From the NCBI RefSeq assembly GCF_029581395.1, contig NZ_CP121113.1, forward strand, positions 310,001-374,000: a stretch of DNA of 64,000 nt, read 5' to 3'. This document shows positions 54,582 to 63,476 of the stretch, one piece after another. Position 1 is the first letter of the stretch. Each line of letters begins with the position of its first letter. Source of the DNA: Roseinatronobacter sp. S2 (GTDB lineage Bacteria; Pseudomonadota; Alphaproteobacteria; Rhodobacterales; Rhodobacteraceae). Position numbers and translations under genes: made by a program. The notes beneath the pieces were generated by a model that saw nothing but the letters and a program-made list of their open reading frames with translations, had not been told where the DNA came from and made no database searches.

Positions 54582-54923
54582 TTATTGTACAGCAGAAAGT
54601 CCGTGGGTGTCGGGAAGCTGGTCATGGATTCGAAAGACAGTGTCCATTCTGGTAAGGCGAAAGACCTTCATGACACTTGCACTGGGTGCCGCAAGTTCCA
54701 GCGGGCGTTCGGACCCCAGCAATTTCATGGCACCGACGATGGCGCCAAGTCCGCTGCTGTCCATGAATTCAACATGTGACAGGCCCAGTATCACAGGGCT
54801 TCCGGGACTGGATGTTGCGCTTCGGATCGCATCTTTGAATGACAGCGCGACGGCTGCATCCAGACGCGTTTCCAGCACATCAATGACCAAAGCCCCCCCT
54901 GATTGACCTATTGAAAACTGCAT
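54582..54923 (-). CDS. STAS-domain anti-sigma factor antagonist (RsbV-like)
   Basis: A 113-residue STAS protein. The phosphorylatable serine pair is in EFMDSSGLGAIVG near residue 57, and the start FSIGQSGGALVIDVLETRLD is typical. When unphosphorylated it should sequester the RsbW-like kinase encoded 55 bases downstream. I chose the ATG at 54923, with AAGGA 9 bases upstream. The divergent thiolase gene starts 92 bases away. Confidence 0.88.
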   Translation of the reverse strand: MQFSIGQSGGALVIDVLETRLDAAVALSFKDAIRSATSSPGSPVILGLSHVEFMDSSGLGAIVGAMKLLGSERPLELAAPSASVMKVFRLTRMDTVFRIHDQLPDTHGLSAVQ

Positions 54924-55015
54924 GTAATGTGCTTCCTTTTCATTGCCTATGGCAAGCTTAGGCGGCAAAGATTACCAAGAAGTTGCCAAAGCCAGTGATA
55001 ATCAGGGAGCAGACT

Positions 55016-56197
55016 ATGGAGAAGGTGGCAATTCTGGGGGCCGCACGCACCGCGATGGGCGGGCTACGGGGCGTTTTTGCCGATGTTCCGGCAGCAAAAC
55101 TTGGCGGCGCGGCAATTTCCGGCGCGCTGCGCGATGCGGGGCTGCCCGACAGCACGGCAGTGCAGGAATTGCTGATGGGCTGCGTGTTGCCCGCAGGGCA
55201 GGGGCAGGCCCCCGCGCGGCAAGCTGGATTTGCCGCCGGACTGGCCCAGGACGTGCCCGCAACAACGCTGAACAAGATGTGTGGATCAGGCATGAAAGCC
55301 GCGATGGTTGCCCATGATCAGATCGCACCGGGACAGGCGGGCATCATTGTGGCCGGCGGCATGGAAAGCATGAGTCTCGCGCCGTATCTGTTGCCGAAAA
55401 TGCGCGCGGGTGCGCGGCTGGGGCATGGGCAGGTGATTGACCACATGTTCCTTGACGGGCTGGAAGATGCCTATGACAAAGGCCGCCTGATGGGCAGTTT
55501 TGCCGAAGATTGCGCCGATCATTACGGGTTCAGCCGCGAAGATCAGGACACATATGCGCTGGAATCCCTGTCAAACGCACTGTCTGCGATGGAAAATGGT
55601 GCATTTGCGCGTGAAATCGCGCCCGTTACCGTGACATCGCGCAAAGGCGAACAGGTGGTCACAGATGACGAGCAGCCCCGCGCCGCACGCCCCGACAAGA
55701 TACCCCAGCTGAAACCGGCATTCCGCAAGGGCGGCACTGTCACGGCGGCCAATTCATCCAGCATATCGGATGGGGCCGCGGCGCTGGCACTTTCATCAGC
55801 CACCACCGCGCAGGCGCTGGAAATTACACCACGCGGCTGGATTTGCGGACATGCCAGCCACGCACAGGAACCCGGCTGGTTCACAACCGCGCCAGTACCC
55901 GCCGCACGCAAATTGCTGGACCGGCTGGGGTGGCAGGTGTCTGATGTGGACCTGTGGGAAGTGAATGAAGCATTTGCGGTGGTGCCCATGGCATTCATGC
56001 GTGAAATGGGGCTGCCGCGCGATGTGGTGAACATACATGGCGGGGCCTGCGCCCTTGGGCACCCGATCGGCGCATCGGGGGCGCGGATTATGGTGACATT
56101 GCTGAATGCGCTGGAACGCAACGGGTTGAAGCGCGGGATCGCGGCAATCTGCATTGGCGGTGGCGAGGGGACGGCAATTGCCATTGAACGCGGGTGA
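55016..56197 (+). CDS. Acetyl-CoA C-acyltransferase (thiolase), second copy
   Basis: A 393-residue thiolase, clearly different from PhaA in the same window. Active-site cysteines are in LNKMCGSGMKAAM and AAICIGGGEG, the histidine in [15 protein letters not shown] precedes the ATG at 55016. It could be degradative (acetoacetyl-CoA or longer 3-ketoacyl-CoA cleavage) or biosynthetic. No beta-oxidation partner is adjacent; the next gene encodes a GAF protein. Confidence 0.9.
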   Translation: MEKVAILGAARTAMGGLRGVFADVPAAKLGGAAISGALRDAGLPDSTAVQELLMGCVLPAGQGQAPARQAGFAAGLAQDVPATTLNKMCGSGMKAAMVAHDQIAPGQAGIIVAGGMESMSLAPYLLPKMRAGARLGHGQVIDHMFLDGLEDAYDKGRLMGSFAEDCADHYGFSREDQDTYALESLSNALSAMENGAFAREIAPVTVTSRKGEQVVTDDEQPRAARPDKIPQLKPAFRKGGTVTAANSSSISDGAAALALSSATTAQALEITPRGWICGHASHAQEPGWFTTAPVPAARKLLDRLGWQVSDVDLWEVNEAFAVVPMAFMREMGLPRDVVNIHGGACALGHPIGASGARIMVTLLNALERNGLKRGIAAICIGGGEGTAIAIERG

Positions 56198-56247
56198 GTG
56201 TGCAAAGGGGCGCGCCCTTGCCCCCCATCGAGGGGGGACGCGGGCGC

Positions 56248-56273
56248 GAAGCGAAGGGCTGCGCCCTTGCTTC
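56248..56273. repeat. Inverted repeat upstream of the GAF gene
   Basis: GAAGCGAAGGGC and GCCCTTGCTTC are complementary except for one bulge and lie just before the Shine-Dalgarno (GGAGAGG) of the fRMsr gene. A second hairpin (CCCCCC/GGGGGG) is at 56221-56237. Function unknown. Confidence 0.5.
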
Positions 56274-56295
56274 GGCATATTGGAGAGGTTCGACA

Positions 56296-56754
56296 ATGCT
56301 TGATTACACGGCACTTTCGCAACGCATACATGCGCTGACCGACGGCGAAACCGACACCATTGCGCTGATGGCGACCATCGCCTGCGAGGTGCACCACAGT
56401 GACGCGCGCTTCAACTGGACGGGGTTTTACCGTGTCACCGCGCCAGAGATGCTGAAAATCGGCCCCTATCAGGGCGGGCATGGCTGTCTGGTTATCCCGT
56501 TTTCACGCGGTGTTTGCGGCGCCTGTGCACGCAGTGGTCAGGCGCAGCTTGTTGCCGATGTTCACGCTTTTGCAGACCATATCGCCTGTTCCAGCAGCAC
56601 ATTGTCGGAACTTGTCCTGCCAGTGCGCAACAGCAAAGGCCAGCTTATCGCGGTGTTCGACATTGACAGCGACCAGAGCAATGCCTTTACAGCGACAGAC
56701 AGGGACGAATTACAAGCCATTTTGGACCGGACATTTGCACGGGAATTGACATGA
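56296..56754 (+). CDS. GAF-domain free methionine-R-sulfoxide reductase
   Basis: A 152-residue single-GAF protein of the fRMsr family, which reduces free methionine-(R)-sulfoxide. The conserved cysteines are in GVCGACARSGQ and in HIACSSSTLSE, and the start region NWTGFYRVT is family-specific. It begins after GGAGAGG. Its stop overlaps the next ATG by 4 bases, coupling it to a saccharopine dehydrogenase-like gene, an unexpected partner. Confidence 0.9.
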   Translation: MLDYTALSQRIHALTDGETDTIALMATIACEVHHSDARFNWTGFYRVTAPEMLKIGPYQGGHGCLVIPFSRGVCGACARSGQAQLVADVHAFADHIACSSSTLSELVLPVRNSKGQLIAVFDIDSDQSNAFTATDRDELQAILDRTFARELT

Positions 56755-57794
56755 CACATCTTTGGGTCCGCGCCGAGCAACGCCCGCAGGAAGAGCGTGT
56801 GGGCATAACACCCGAAGGGGTTACTGCCCTTGTCGCGCAGGGCATTCGCGTAACCGTCGAGGACAGCCCGTGCCGCGCGCTGCCCCTTGCGCCCTTTCTG
56901 GCCGCTGGCGCGCAAGCCGCGCCCTATGGCAGCTGGCCCGACGCCCCGCAGGACGCCATCATCTTCGGGCTAAAGGAATTGCCAGAAGAGGGCAGCCCGT
57001 TGCGCCATCGCCACATCATGTTCGGTCATGCCTTCAAGGGCCAGCCCGCAGGCCAGCGCCTGCTGGCACGGTTCAAGGCTGGCGGGGGCGTTCTGTATGA
57101 TCTGGAATACCTGACCAGCGATCAGGGCCGCCGTGTCGCGGCATTCGGATACTGGGCGGGCTATGCGGGCGCGGCCGTGTCGCTTCTGGCATTCGCGGCA
57201 CAGGCGCGCGGGGGAATATGCCCCGCCGTTGCGCGTTTCAGTGACCGGCACGCGATGGCGCACGCGGTCGCAGACGCGCTGGCGGGGTTGAACGCGCCGC
57301 GCGTGCTGATCATCGGCGCATTGGGGCGCGTGGGAACAGGTGCGGCGGATCTGTGCGCCGCCGCAGGCGCCACCCTGACACGCTGGGACATGGCAGAAAC
57401 CGCGCATGGCGGGCCATTCCCCGAAGTGCTGGAGCAAGATGTGTTCCTGAACTGCATTCTGGCCAGCCCCGGCACGCCGGTTTTTGTGAGTGAGAATGCA
57501 CGCACCGCACCACGCGCATTGCGCGTTATCGGCGATATTGCCTGTGATCCGACATCGGAATTTTCGCCCGTCAAGGTCTATGACCGGGCCACAGATTGGG
57601 AAAGCCCCGTATTGCGGGTGTCACCCGATCCGGTTCTGGATGTGATGGCGATTGATAATCTGCCATCACTTCTGCCAGTGGAATCATCGCAGGATTTCGC
57701 AGGACAACTTCTGCCGCATCTGCTGGCGCTGGATGATATCAGCGCGGGGGTATGGGGTCGGGCACGGGCTGTGTTTGAACAGCATTGCGCATAA
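56751..57794 (+). CDS. Saccharopine dehydrogenase (L-lysine forming)-like protein
   Basis: A 347-residue NAD-dependent oxidoreductase of the Lys1/alanine dehydrogenase superfamily. The N-terminal block HLWVRAEQRPQEERVGITPEG and the lysine in FGLKELPEEG are typical of Lys1-type saccharopine dehydrogenase. The NAD motif is VLIIGALGRVGTGAADL. It would interconvert saccharopine with lysine and 2-oxoglutarate. No second saccharopine gene is present here. The last 56 bases overlap antisense with the 3' end of the EamA gene. Confidence 0.82.
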   Translation: MTHLWVRAEQRPQEERVGITPEGVTALVAQGIRVTVEDSPCRALPLAPFLAAGAQAAPYGSWPDAPQDAIIFGLKELPEEGSPLRHRHIMFGHAFKGQPAGQRLLARFKAGGGVLYDLEYLTSDQGRRVAAFGYWAGYAGAAVSLLAFAAQARGGICPAVARFSDRHAMAHAVADALAGLNAPRVLIIGALGRVGTGAADLCAAAGATLTRWDMAETAHGGPFPEVLEQDVFLNCILASPGTPVFVSENARTAPRALRVIGDIACDPTSEFSPVKVYDRATDWESPVLRVSPDPVLDVMAIDNLPSLLPVESSQDFAGQLLPHLLALDDISAGVWGRARAVFEQHCA

Positions 57795-58656
57795 CCACAC
57801 GCGCGCGCTGAACCGCCAGAATACCTGCCATGATGACCACGACTCCGATGATGTCAAACAGCCCCAGCGATTCTGACAATAAGACCGCGGCGACCGCCAC
57901 CCCGAAAAACGGGTTCAGGAAGTGATAGGTCGCGGCCCGCACCGCGCCAATACGCGCTACCAGCAAGAACCACACCCATGTCGCGGCCAGACCGGGCACC
58001 AGCACTGTGTAGCTAAACGCGCCCGCCAGTCGCCATGTCCAGTTCACATCGAAACTTTCAAATGCCATTGCAGGGCCGATCAGGATCGCGGAACCGACCA
58101 GCATTTGCAGCCCCACGATCATCAGCAAATTGCCCCCGCTGGCCGATGCGCCGCGCACCGACAGGGTTGCGACTGTCAACGCCACCACGCCCGCCACACA
58201 TAACAACAGGCCAAACAGGTCAACCCCGCCAGACAGGCGCGCGCCCATGATGATGGCCACCCCGGCAAACCCTGCAAACAGGCCCAACACAGCCAGTGGC
58301 CGCAGCCGTTCGCGCAACACCAGCCAGCTTGCCAGCGCCACCAGCAGCGGCATGGTTGATGCGATGATAGCGGCAAGCGATGCTTCTATCGTTTGCATGG
58401 CAATGAAATTCAGCCCCAGATACAGCGCATTCTGTGACAGGCCGAAAATGAACGTCGCGCGCCATTGTGCAGGCGTCAGGTGCCAGCTTTGGCCCAGCGC
58501 GCGGGCAATCGCTATGCCAATCAGACCAGACACCAGAAACCGCAGCGACAGCGCCAGCATGGGCGGCGCATCTGCAACAATCATCCGCGCCGATGTGAAG
58601 GCCGATGACCACATAAACGCAAAGGCCAAGCCCATCAAAAGCGCGCGTATGTCCAA
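57739..58656 (-). CDS. EamA/DMT-family transporter
   Basis: A 305-residue membrane protein with ten hydrophobic helices in two five-helix EamA repeats (first ending near residue 145, second starting LMIVGLQMLVGSAILIGPAM). Family members export amino acids, nucleotides or other metabolites; the substrate cannot be read from the sequence. Its 3' end overlaps the saccharopine dehydrogenase-like gene by 56 bases in convergent orientation. Confidence 0.85.
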   Translation of the reverse strand: MDIRALLMGLAFAFMWSSAFTSARMIVADAPPMLALSLRFLVSGLIGIAIARALGQSWHLTPAQWRATFIFGLSQNALYLGLNFIAMQTIEASLAAIIASTMPLLVALASWLVLRERLRPLAVLGLFAGFAGVAIIMGARLSGGVDLFGLLLCVAGVVALTVATLSVRGASASGGNLLMIVGLQMLVGSAILIGPAMAFESFDVNWTWRLAGAFSYTVLVPGLAATWVWFLLVARIGAVRAATYHFLNPFFGVAVAAVLLSESLGLFDIIGVVVIMAGILAVQRARVVMRNAVQTQPVPDPIPPR

Positions 58657-58754
58657 AACCTGCCCCTTCTTCGCTGCACATGTGAAGCGATAACGCGTTT
58701 TCGCAGCCGATGCCAGCGCAGGAATACCCGCGCCAGCGTCGGGCAGGGACGTGC

Positions 58755-59519
58755 CTATTTGGGGGGCAGGCGCGTTGCCCCGTCCAGCCGGATGGTGGTG
58801 CCATTCAGATAGGGGTTTTCAATAATCTGCGCGACCATCAGCGCGTATTCCATAGGGTCACCCAGCCGTGCGGGAAAGGGAATATTTGCGGCAATCGCGG
58901 CAGTGGTTTCTTCAGGCAGGCTTTCCATCATGGGCGTGCGGAACAGGCCCGGCGCAATGGCCATGCACCGGATACCCGCACGCGCGAAATCGCGCGCGGC
59001 AGGCAGGCACAACGCGGAAATGCCGCCCTTGGATGCGGCATAGGCGGCCTGACCCACCTGCCCGTCCTGCCATGCCGCAGACGATGTGTTGACCACCACG
59101 CCCCGTTCACCGCCGTCCAGCGGGTCCAGTGTCTGCATGACCGCCGCGCCATGGGCCATGACATTGAACGACCCGATAAGGTTGACGCGGATCACACGCT
59201 CGAACAACTCGGTTGACGGGGTGCCATCGCGGTTGACCACACGCGCGGCCAGCCCAATGCCTGCGCAATTCACAACTGCGCGCAATTGCCCGCGCGCATC
59301 GCGGACAGCCTGCGCAACAGCGTCGCCCACCTGCGCGGCATCGGACACATCCACCTGATAGGCACGTCCGCCGATTTCCGCCGCCACCTCTGCGCCGCGC
59401 GCGGCATCGAAATCGAAAATCGCCACTTCCGCGCCCTGACTGGCCAGATGGCGCGCGGTGGCCGCGCCCAAACCACTGCCGCCACCAGTGACGATTGCCA
59501 GATGTCCCTTGATCTGCAT
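58755..59519 (-). CDS. Short-chain dehydrogenase, 3-hydroxyacyl-CoA dehydrogenase type II-like
   Basis: A 254-residue SDR with TGGGSGLGAATA, the NCAG block, the catalytic serine in TSSAAWQDGQ and YAASKGG. The FDFDAARGAEVA segment with Asp at the cofactor ribose suggests NAD preference. The overall look, with the GQVGQAAYAASKGG block and PFPARLGDPMEYALMV, fits the HSD17B10/3-hydroxyacyl-CoA dehydrogenase branch, used in branched-chain amino acid or fatty acid breakdown. No neighbouring acyl-CoA gene confirms the substrate. Confidence 0.82.
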   Translation of the reverse strand: MQIKGHLAIVTGGGSGLGAATARHLASQGAEVAIFDFDAARGAEVAAEIGGRAYQVDVSDAAQVGDAVAQAVRDARGQLRAVVNCAGIGLAARVVNRDGTPSTELFERVIRVNLIGSFNVMAHGAAVMQTLDPLDGGERGVVVNTSSAAWQDGQVGQAAYAASKGGISALCLPAARDFARAGIRCMAIAPGLFRTPMMESLPEETTAAIAANIPFPARLGDPMEYALMVAQIIENPYLNGTTIRLDGATRLPPK

Positions 59520-59633
59520 AGAAATTCCTCCTGCCTGAATGCGTCATGTTATGCCGCGCGGCACCCCTGCTGCCAAGCCCTGCTTGCCTGTTTGCGCGCC
59601 CTGTCCTATGTCAAACAAAAGCAAGAGGACCGC

Positions 59634-60224
59634 ATGCCCCCACCCCGCGCCTGGCAAAGAATGCTGTCTGGCCGCAGGCTTGACCTGCTGGACCCGACAC
59701 CCGTTGATATTGAGCTGGAGGACATCGCCCACGGCCTTGCCTTCGTTGCGCGCTGGAATGGCCAGACGCGGGGCGACTGGCCGTATTCCGTGGCCGAACA
59801 TTCACTGCTGGTCGAAGAAATATTCACCCGCGCCGCGCCAAAGCCCGAACCGCGCTGGCAACTGGCGGCCTTGCTGCATGATGCCCCTGAATATGTCATT
59901 GGCGACATGATTTCGCCTGTCAAAGCGGCTGTCGGCCCCGGCTATGGCGCGCTGGATGACAGGCTGGCTGCGGCAATTCATATCCGCTTTGGTTTGCCCG
60001 CCACCTTGCCCGCCCAGATTAAACGCAAAATCAAAGCAGCAGACAAACTATCCGCCTGGATAGAAGCCACACAGATCGCAGGCTTTTCCGAGGCAGAGGC
60101 AAACCGCTTCTTTGGCCGCGCCCATCCACAGCTTGCCAGCGGCCTGCATTTGCATTTGCGCCCGCCCGCCAGAACGCGTGCCGCCTATGTTGCACGGTTT
60201 GAAACCCTGCTGGCCGCGCTATAA
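59634..60224 (+). CDS. HD-domain phosphohydrolase (YfbR-like)
   Basis: A 196-residue metal-dependent HD hydrolase. The metal motif is seen as YSVAEHSLLV, ALLHDAPEYVIGD and a later Asp in AADKLSAW, the His...His-Asp...Asp set of the YfbR/5'-nucleotidase group. GAGG stands 4-5 bases before the ATG. The likely substrate is a (deoxy)nucleoside monophosphate, but phosphohydrolases of this fold vary. It precedes hemF by 29 bases. Confidence 0.85.
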   Translation: MPPPRAWQRMLSGRRLDLLDPTPVDIELEDIAHGLAFVARWNGQTRGDWPYSVAEHSLLVEEIFTRAAPKPEPRWQLAALLHDAPEYVIGDMISPVKAAVGPGYGALDDRLAAAIHIRFGLPATLPAQIKRKIKAADKLSAWIEATQIAGFSEAEANRFFGRAHPQLASGLHLHLRPPARTRAAYVARFETLLAAL

Positions 60225-60253
60225 TCCCGGCATACCCCAAAGAAGGACGCGCC

Positions 60254-61147
60254 ATGACTGACCCGTTTGATACCCGCAAAGCTGTTGCTGCCGCATGGTT
60301 TCGTGAATTGCGCGACCAGATTGTCGCAGCATTCGAGGCGGTCGAGGACAGCCACACAACCGGCCCCATGTCCGACCACCCAGCCGGACGGTTTGAGGTG
60401 CGTGAAACCACCCGCAGCGGGCCGGACGGACAGGATGCCGGCGGCGGATTGATGAGTGTGATGCGCAATGGCCGCGTGTTCGAAAAAGTGGGCGTGAACG
60501 TATCGCAGGTCTACGGTCAGTTGGGTGATGCCGCGCAAGGGTCACTGACTGCGCGCAAGGAGATTCCGGGGCTGGAGGCGGACCCACGCTTCTGGGCCAG
60601 TGGTATTTCACTTGTCGCACATATGCAAAACCCCCATGTGCCCGCCGTGCATATGAACACCCGCATGTTCTGGACACCGGGCGGCTGGTGGTTTGGCGGC
60701 GGGTCCGATCTGAACCCCTGCATCGAATATGCCGAAGATACCGCTGATTTTCACAACACCCTGAAGGGGTATTGCGACCCGCATGGCGCGGATCTGTATC
60801 CCCGCTTCAAGGAATGGGCGGATGAGTATTTCTTCATCCCGCACCGGCAGCGCGCGCGGGGGGTGGGCGGTATTTTCTATGACGATTATTGCACAGGCAA
60901 TTGGGACACGGATTTTGCCTTCACCCAGGATGTGGGCCGCGCATTCCTGCCCGCGTTTCTGGCGCAGGTGGAACGCCGCCGCAACATGGGCTGGGATGAC
61001 GCCGACAAGGAAACACAGCTCATTCATCGCGGGTTATATGCGGAATATAACCTTGTCTATGATCGCGGCACCAAATTCGGGCTGCAAACCGGCCATGACC
61101 CGGACGCCGTGCTGATGTCGCTGCCGCCCTTCGCGCGCTGGGTGTGA
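60254..61147 (+). CDS. hemF: Oxygen-dependent coproporphyrinogen III oxidase
   Basis: A 297-residue enzyme decarboxylating coproporphyrinogen III to protoporphyrinogen IX with O2 in haem and bacteriochlorophyll synthesis. The conserved blocks AVHMNTRMFWTPGGWWFGGG, GIFYDDYCTGNWDTDFAF and FLPAFLAQVERRRNMGW are diagnostic, and the C-terminal YDRGTKFGLQTGHDPDAVL matches. AAGGACGCGCC precedes the ATG. Possibly co-transcribed with the HD gene. Confidence 0.97.
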   Translation: MTDPFDTRKAVAAAWFRELRDQIVAAFEAVEDSHTTGPMSDHPAGRFEVRETTRSGPDGQDAGGGLMSVMRNGRVFEKVGVNVSQVYGQLGDAAQGSLTARKEIPGLEADPRFWASGISLVAHMQNPHVPAVHMNTRMFWTPGGWWFGGGSDLNPCIEYAEDTADFHNTLKGYCDPHGADLYPRFKEWADEYFFIPHRQRARGVGGIFYDDYCTGNWDTDFAFTQDVGRAFLPAFLAQVERRRNMGWDDADKETQLIHRGLYAEYNLVYDRGTKFGLQTGHDPDAVLMSLPPFARWV

Positions 61148-61190
61148 TAGGTAGGTAGGCAGGGGCTGAAGCTGTCATTCGCGCTTGGAT

Positions 61191-61362
61191 AAAGCCCGCG
61201 CCATCGGTGGGCCGGGGTCTGCCGATCCGACGCTATAAGAATGCACTTTGTTCGGGCTGCATACTCCCAAGATCATAGGCTTGGCCTGCCATCAGCCAAA
61301 TCGGCAGGCCGCGGGACGGCCCACCGATGACGCGGCGGCCTTCGGCCTTGATTCCGCGCCTT
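61191..61362 (-). repeat. 172-bp palindromic repeat element, copy 2
   Basis: The reverse complement of this stretch matches 17887-18057. Arms at about 61197-61228 and 61297-61331 share ATCGGTGGGC / GCCCACCGAT and CTGCCGAT / ATCGGCAG. It fills most of the gap between hemF and dnaQ, again between convergent genes. Confidence 0.8.
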
Positions 61363-61382
61363 TGGCGTCCCCTTCGGGCCAA

Positions 61383-62072
61383 TCACCCCCCGTATTTCCG
61401 CCAGATCGCGCCATCGCCCATAGCTTGCACAAAAGCGGCATGCGCGGTGCGCTCGTCCTCGCTTAGGCGCGGGGGCAGGGGCGTCGCGCGCTTTGGAAGG
61501 GGCTGGCGTGACTGGTTGGCACTGGCACTGCCGGATGATGAACTAAGCCCGAAATCGGGCTGTTGCCCGCCCAGAAGTTCCAGATACACCTCTGCCAGAA
61601 TTTCACTGTCCAACAGCGCGCCGTGCAGAGTACGCGACGAATTGTCGATGGAAAACCGGCGGCACAGCGCATCCAGCGACGCGGGCGAGCCGGGAAATTT
61701 CTTGCGCGCCAGACTTAGCGTGTCAAAGGCGCGGTCATCAGGCAGGGGGGGTAGATTCAGCCAGCCCAGTTCGGCATTGATGAACCGCATATCAAAACTG
61801 GCATTGTGGATCACCAGCCGGTCGTCCCCGATAAAGGCCAGAAAATCCTGCACAATATGCTTGAATACCGGCTTGTCGCGCAGAAACTCATCGCCCAGCC
61901 CGTGCACGTCGAATGCTTCTTTCGGCATGGGGCGTTCGGGGTTGATATACTGGTGATAGGTATTCCCCGTGGGCATCAGGTTCACCAGTTCCACCACACC
62001 AATTTCGACAATCCGGTGCCCTTCGGTGGGTTCAAACCCTGTGGTTTCGGTGTCCATCACCAATTCACGCAT
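61383..62072 (-). CDS. dnaQ: DNA polymerase III epsilon subunit
   Basis: A 229-residue proofreading 3'-5' exonuclease of the replicative polymerase. The catalytic motifs are [11 protein letters not shown] (ExoI), [12 protein letters not shown] (ExoII) and [17 protein letters not shown] (ExoIII). The C-terminal Ser/Ala/Pro-rich stretch leads to the polymerase-binding end. The ATG at 62072 lies 8 bases inside the coaE stop; an upstream in-frame ATG adds 7 residues. It ends the maf-aroE-coaE-dnaQ string. Confidence 0.95.
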   Translation of the reverse strand: MRELVMDTETTGFEPTEGHRIVEIGVVELVNLMPTGNTYHQYINPERPMPKEAFDVHGLGDEFLRDKPVFKHIVQDFLAFIGDDRLVIHNASFDMRFINAELGWLNLPPLPDDRAFDTLSLARKKFPGSPASLDALCRRFSIDNSSRTLHGALLDSEILAEVYLELLGGQQPDFGLSSSSGSASANQSRQPLPKRATPLPPRLSEDERTAHAAFVQAMGDGAIWRKYGG

Positions 62073-62649
62073 CACTTGCCCCCAATTTCGCAATCACATC
62101 ACGCACTTTGGCACGCGTGCTGTCCATATCAACCGTTTCAATGACAAAATCCGCGCGCGCACGTTTTTCCGCATCTGGCATCTGGCGCGACATGATCATG
62201 TCGAATTGCTCCGGCGTCATACCATCGCGGGCCAGCACGCGGGCGCGTTGAACATCTGGCGGGGCGGTCACAACCAGAACGCCATCAACCGGCGTGCCCC
62301 CTTCCAGCAGCAGCGGCACATCCAGCACCACCAAAGGGGCATCTGTGCACGCAATGAACGCGGCCCTGTCGGCAGCAACCAGCGGGTGCACCACCCCCTC
62401 CAGCCGGTGTAGGGCCGTGCTGTCCTGTGCAATCCAGCGCTTCAGCCGCGCACGGTCAATCGCGCCATTCACCACCGCTTGCGGGCATAACGCGCCCACA
62501 GGTTCCACGGCCGCGCCACCCTTCGCATAAAGCGCATGCACTGCCGCGTCTGCGTCCCATACCGGCACAGCTTCGTCGCGAAACATTTGCGCTGTGGTTG
62601 ATTTTCCCATGCCAATGGACCCCGTCAGGCCCAGCACATAGGGCGTCAT
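62065..62649 (-). CDS. coaE: Dephospho-CoA kinase
   Basis: A 194-residue kinase for the last step of CoA synthesis. Walker A is [12 protein letters not shown]; the substrate-binding block is [34 protein letters not shown] is the lid region typical of CoaE. It overlaps aroE by 4 bases and dnaQ by 8 bases, so the string is translationally linked. Confidence 0.96.
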   Translation of the reverse strand: MTPYVLGLTGSIGMGKSTTAQMFRDEAVPVWDADAAVHALYAKGGAAVEPVGALCPQAVVNGAIDRARLKRWIAQDSTALHRLEGVVHPLVAADRAAFIACTDAPLVVLDVPLLLEGGTPVDGVLVVTAPPDVQRARVLARDGMTPEQFDMIMSRQMPDAEKRARADFVIETVDMDSTRAKVRDVIAKLGASDA

Positions 62650-63476
62650 TGGCCCAACACCAATGCGCGCAGGGTGTCCGTTACTTCGGGTCTGTGCCCG
62701 AACCAGCGCTCAAAGCCCGGAACCGCCTGATGCAACAACATGCCCACCCCGTCAACAACAGGGTTTCCGCGCTGCTGTGCGTGTTGCAATAGGTCGGTCA
62801 TCAGCGGTGTGTAAACAATATCGGTGACCAATGCCCCGGGCGACAGGCCATCAAGAGGCATGTCCAAGGCGGGGTTTCCCACCATCCCCAATGACGATGT
62901 GTTCACCAACAAACCCAGATCATCCAGCGCCTGTGCGCGGCCCTTCCAGTCGCGCACCACAACATTCGGCCCGAATTCGCGCGCCAACCCCTCTGCCCGC
63001 GTACGGGTCCGGTTGCACAGCCGTATTTGCGGAACGCCTGCATCCAAAAGCGCCACAATGATGGCCCGCGCGGCACCGCCTGCGCCCAGAACCAACGCTG
63101 GCGCGGCATCAGGCCGCCAATCGGGCGCGGATTGCCGCAAATTGGCTAAAAACCCGTAACCATCTGTATTATCGGCGTGAATACGCCCGTCAGGGCCAAA
63201 TGTCAGCGTATTGGCCGCCCCGATGCGCGCAGCCACTTCCGAGATGTCATCAGCCAGCGCAAGCACCTTTTCCTTATGCGGTATGGTGACATTGACACCA
63301 ACAAACCCCATATGCGGCAAGGCCCGTAACACTGGTTCCAGATCCTGCGCATCAACATGCAAGGGCACATAATGCCCGCGCAGGCCATGTTCACGCAGCC
63401 ATGACCCATGCACCAGCGGCGATTTGCTATGCCCGATCGGGCTGCCGATAACGCCGGCCAGTGGTATCTTACTCAT
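62646..63476 (-). CDS. aroE: Shikimate dehydrogenase
   Basis: A 276-residue NADPH-dependent enzyme converting 3-dehydroshikimate to shikimate in aromatic amino acid synthesis. The substrate motif [13 protein letters not shown], the catalytic lysine in [11 protein letters not shown] and the cofactor motif [10 protein letters not shown] are all present. It overlaps maf by 4 bases and coaE by 4 bases. Confidence 0.97.
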   Translation of the reverse strand: MSKIPLAGVIGSPIGHSKSPLVHGSWLREHGLRGHYVPLHVDAQDLEPVLRALPHMGFVGVNVTIPHKEKVLALADDISEVAARIGAANTLTFGPDGRIHADNTDGYGFLANLRQSAPDWRPDAAPALVLGAGGAARAIIVALLDAGVPQIRLCNRTRTRAEGLAREFGPNVVVRDWKGRAQALDDLGLLVNTSSLGMVGNPALDMPLDGLSPGALVTDIVYTPLMTDLLQHAQQRGNPVVDGVGMLLHQAVPGFERWFGHRPEVTDTLRALVLGQ

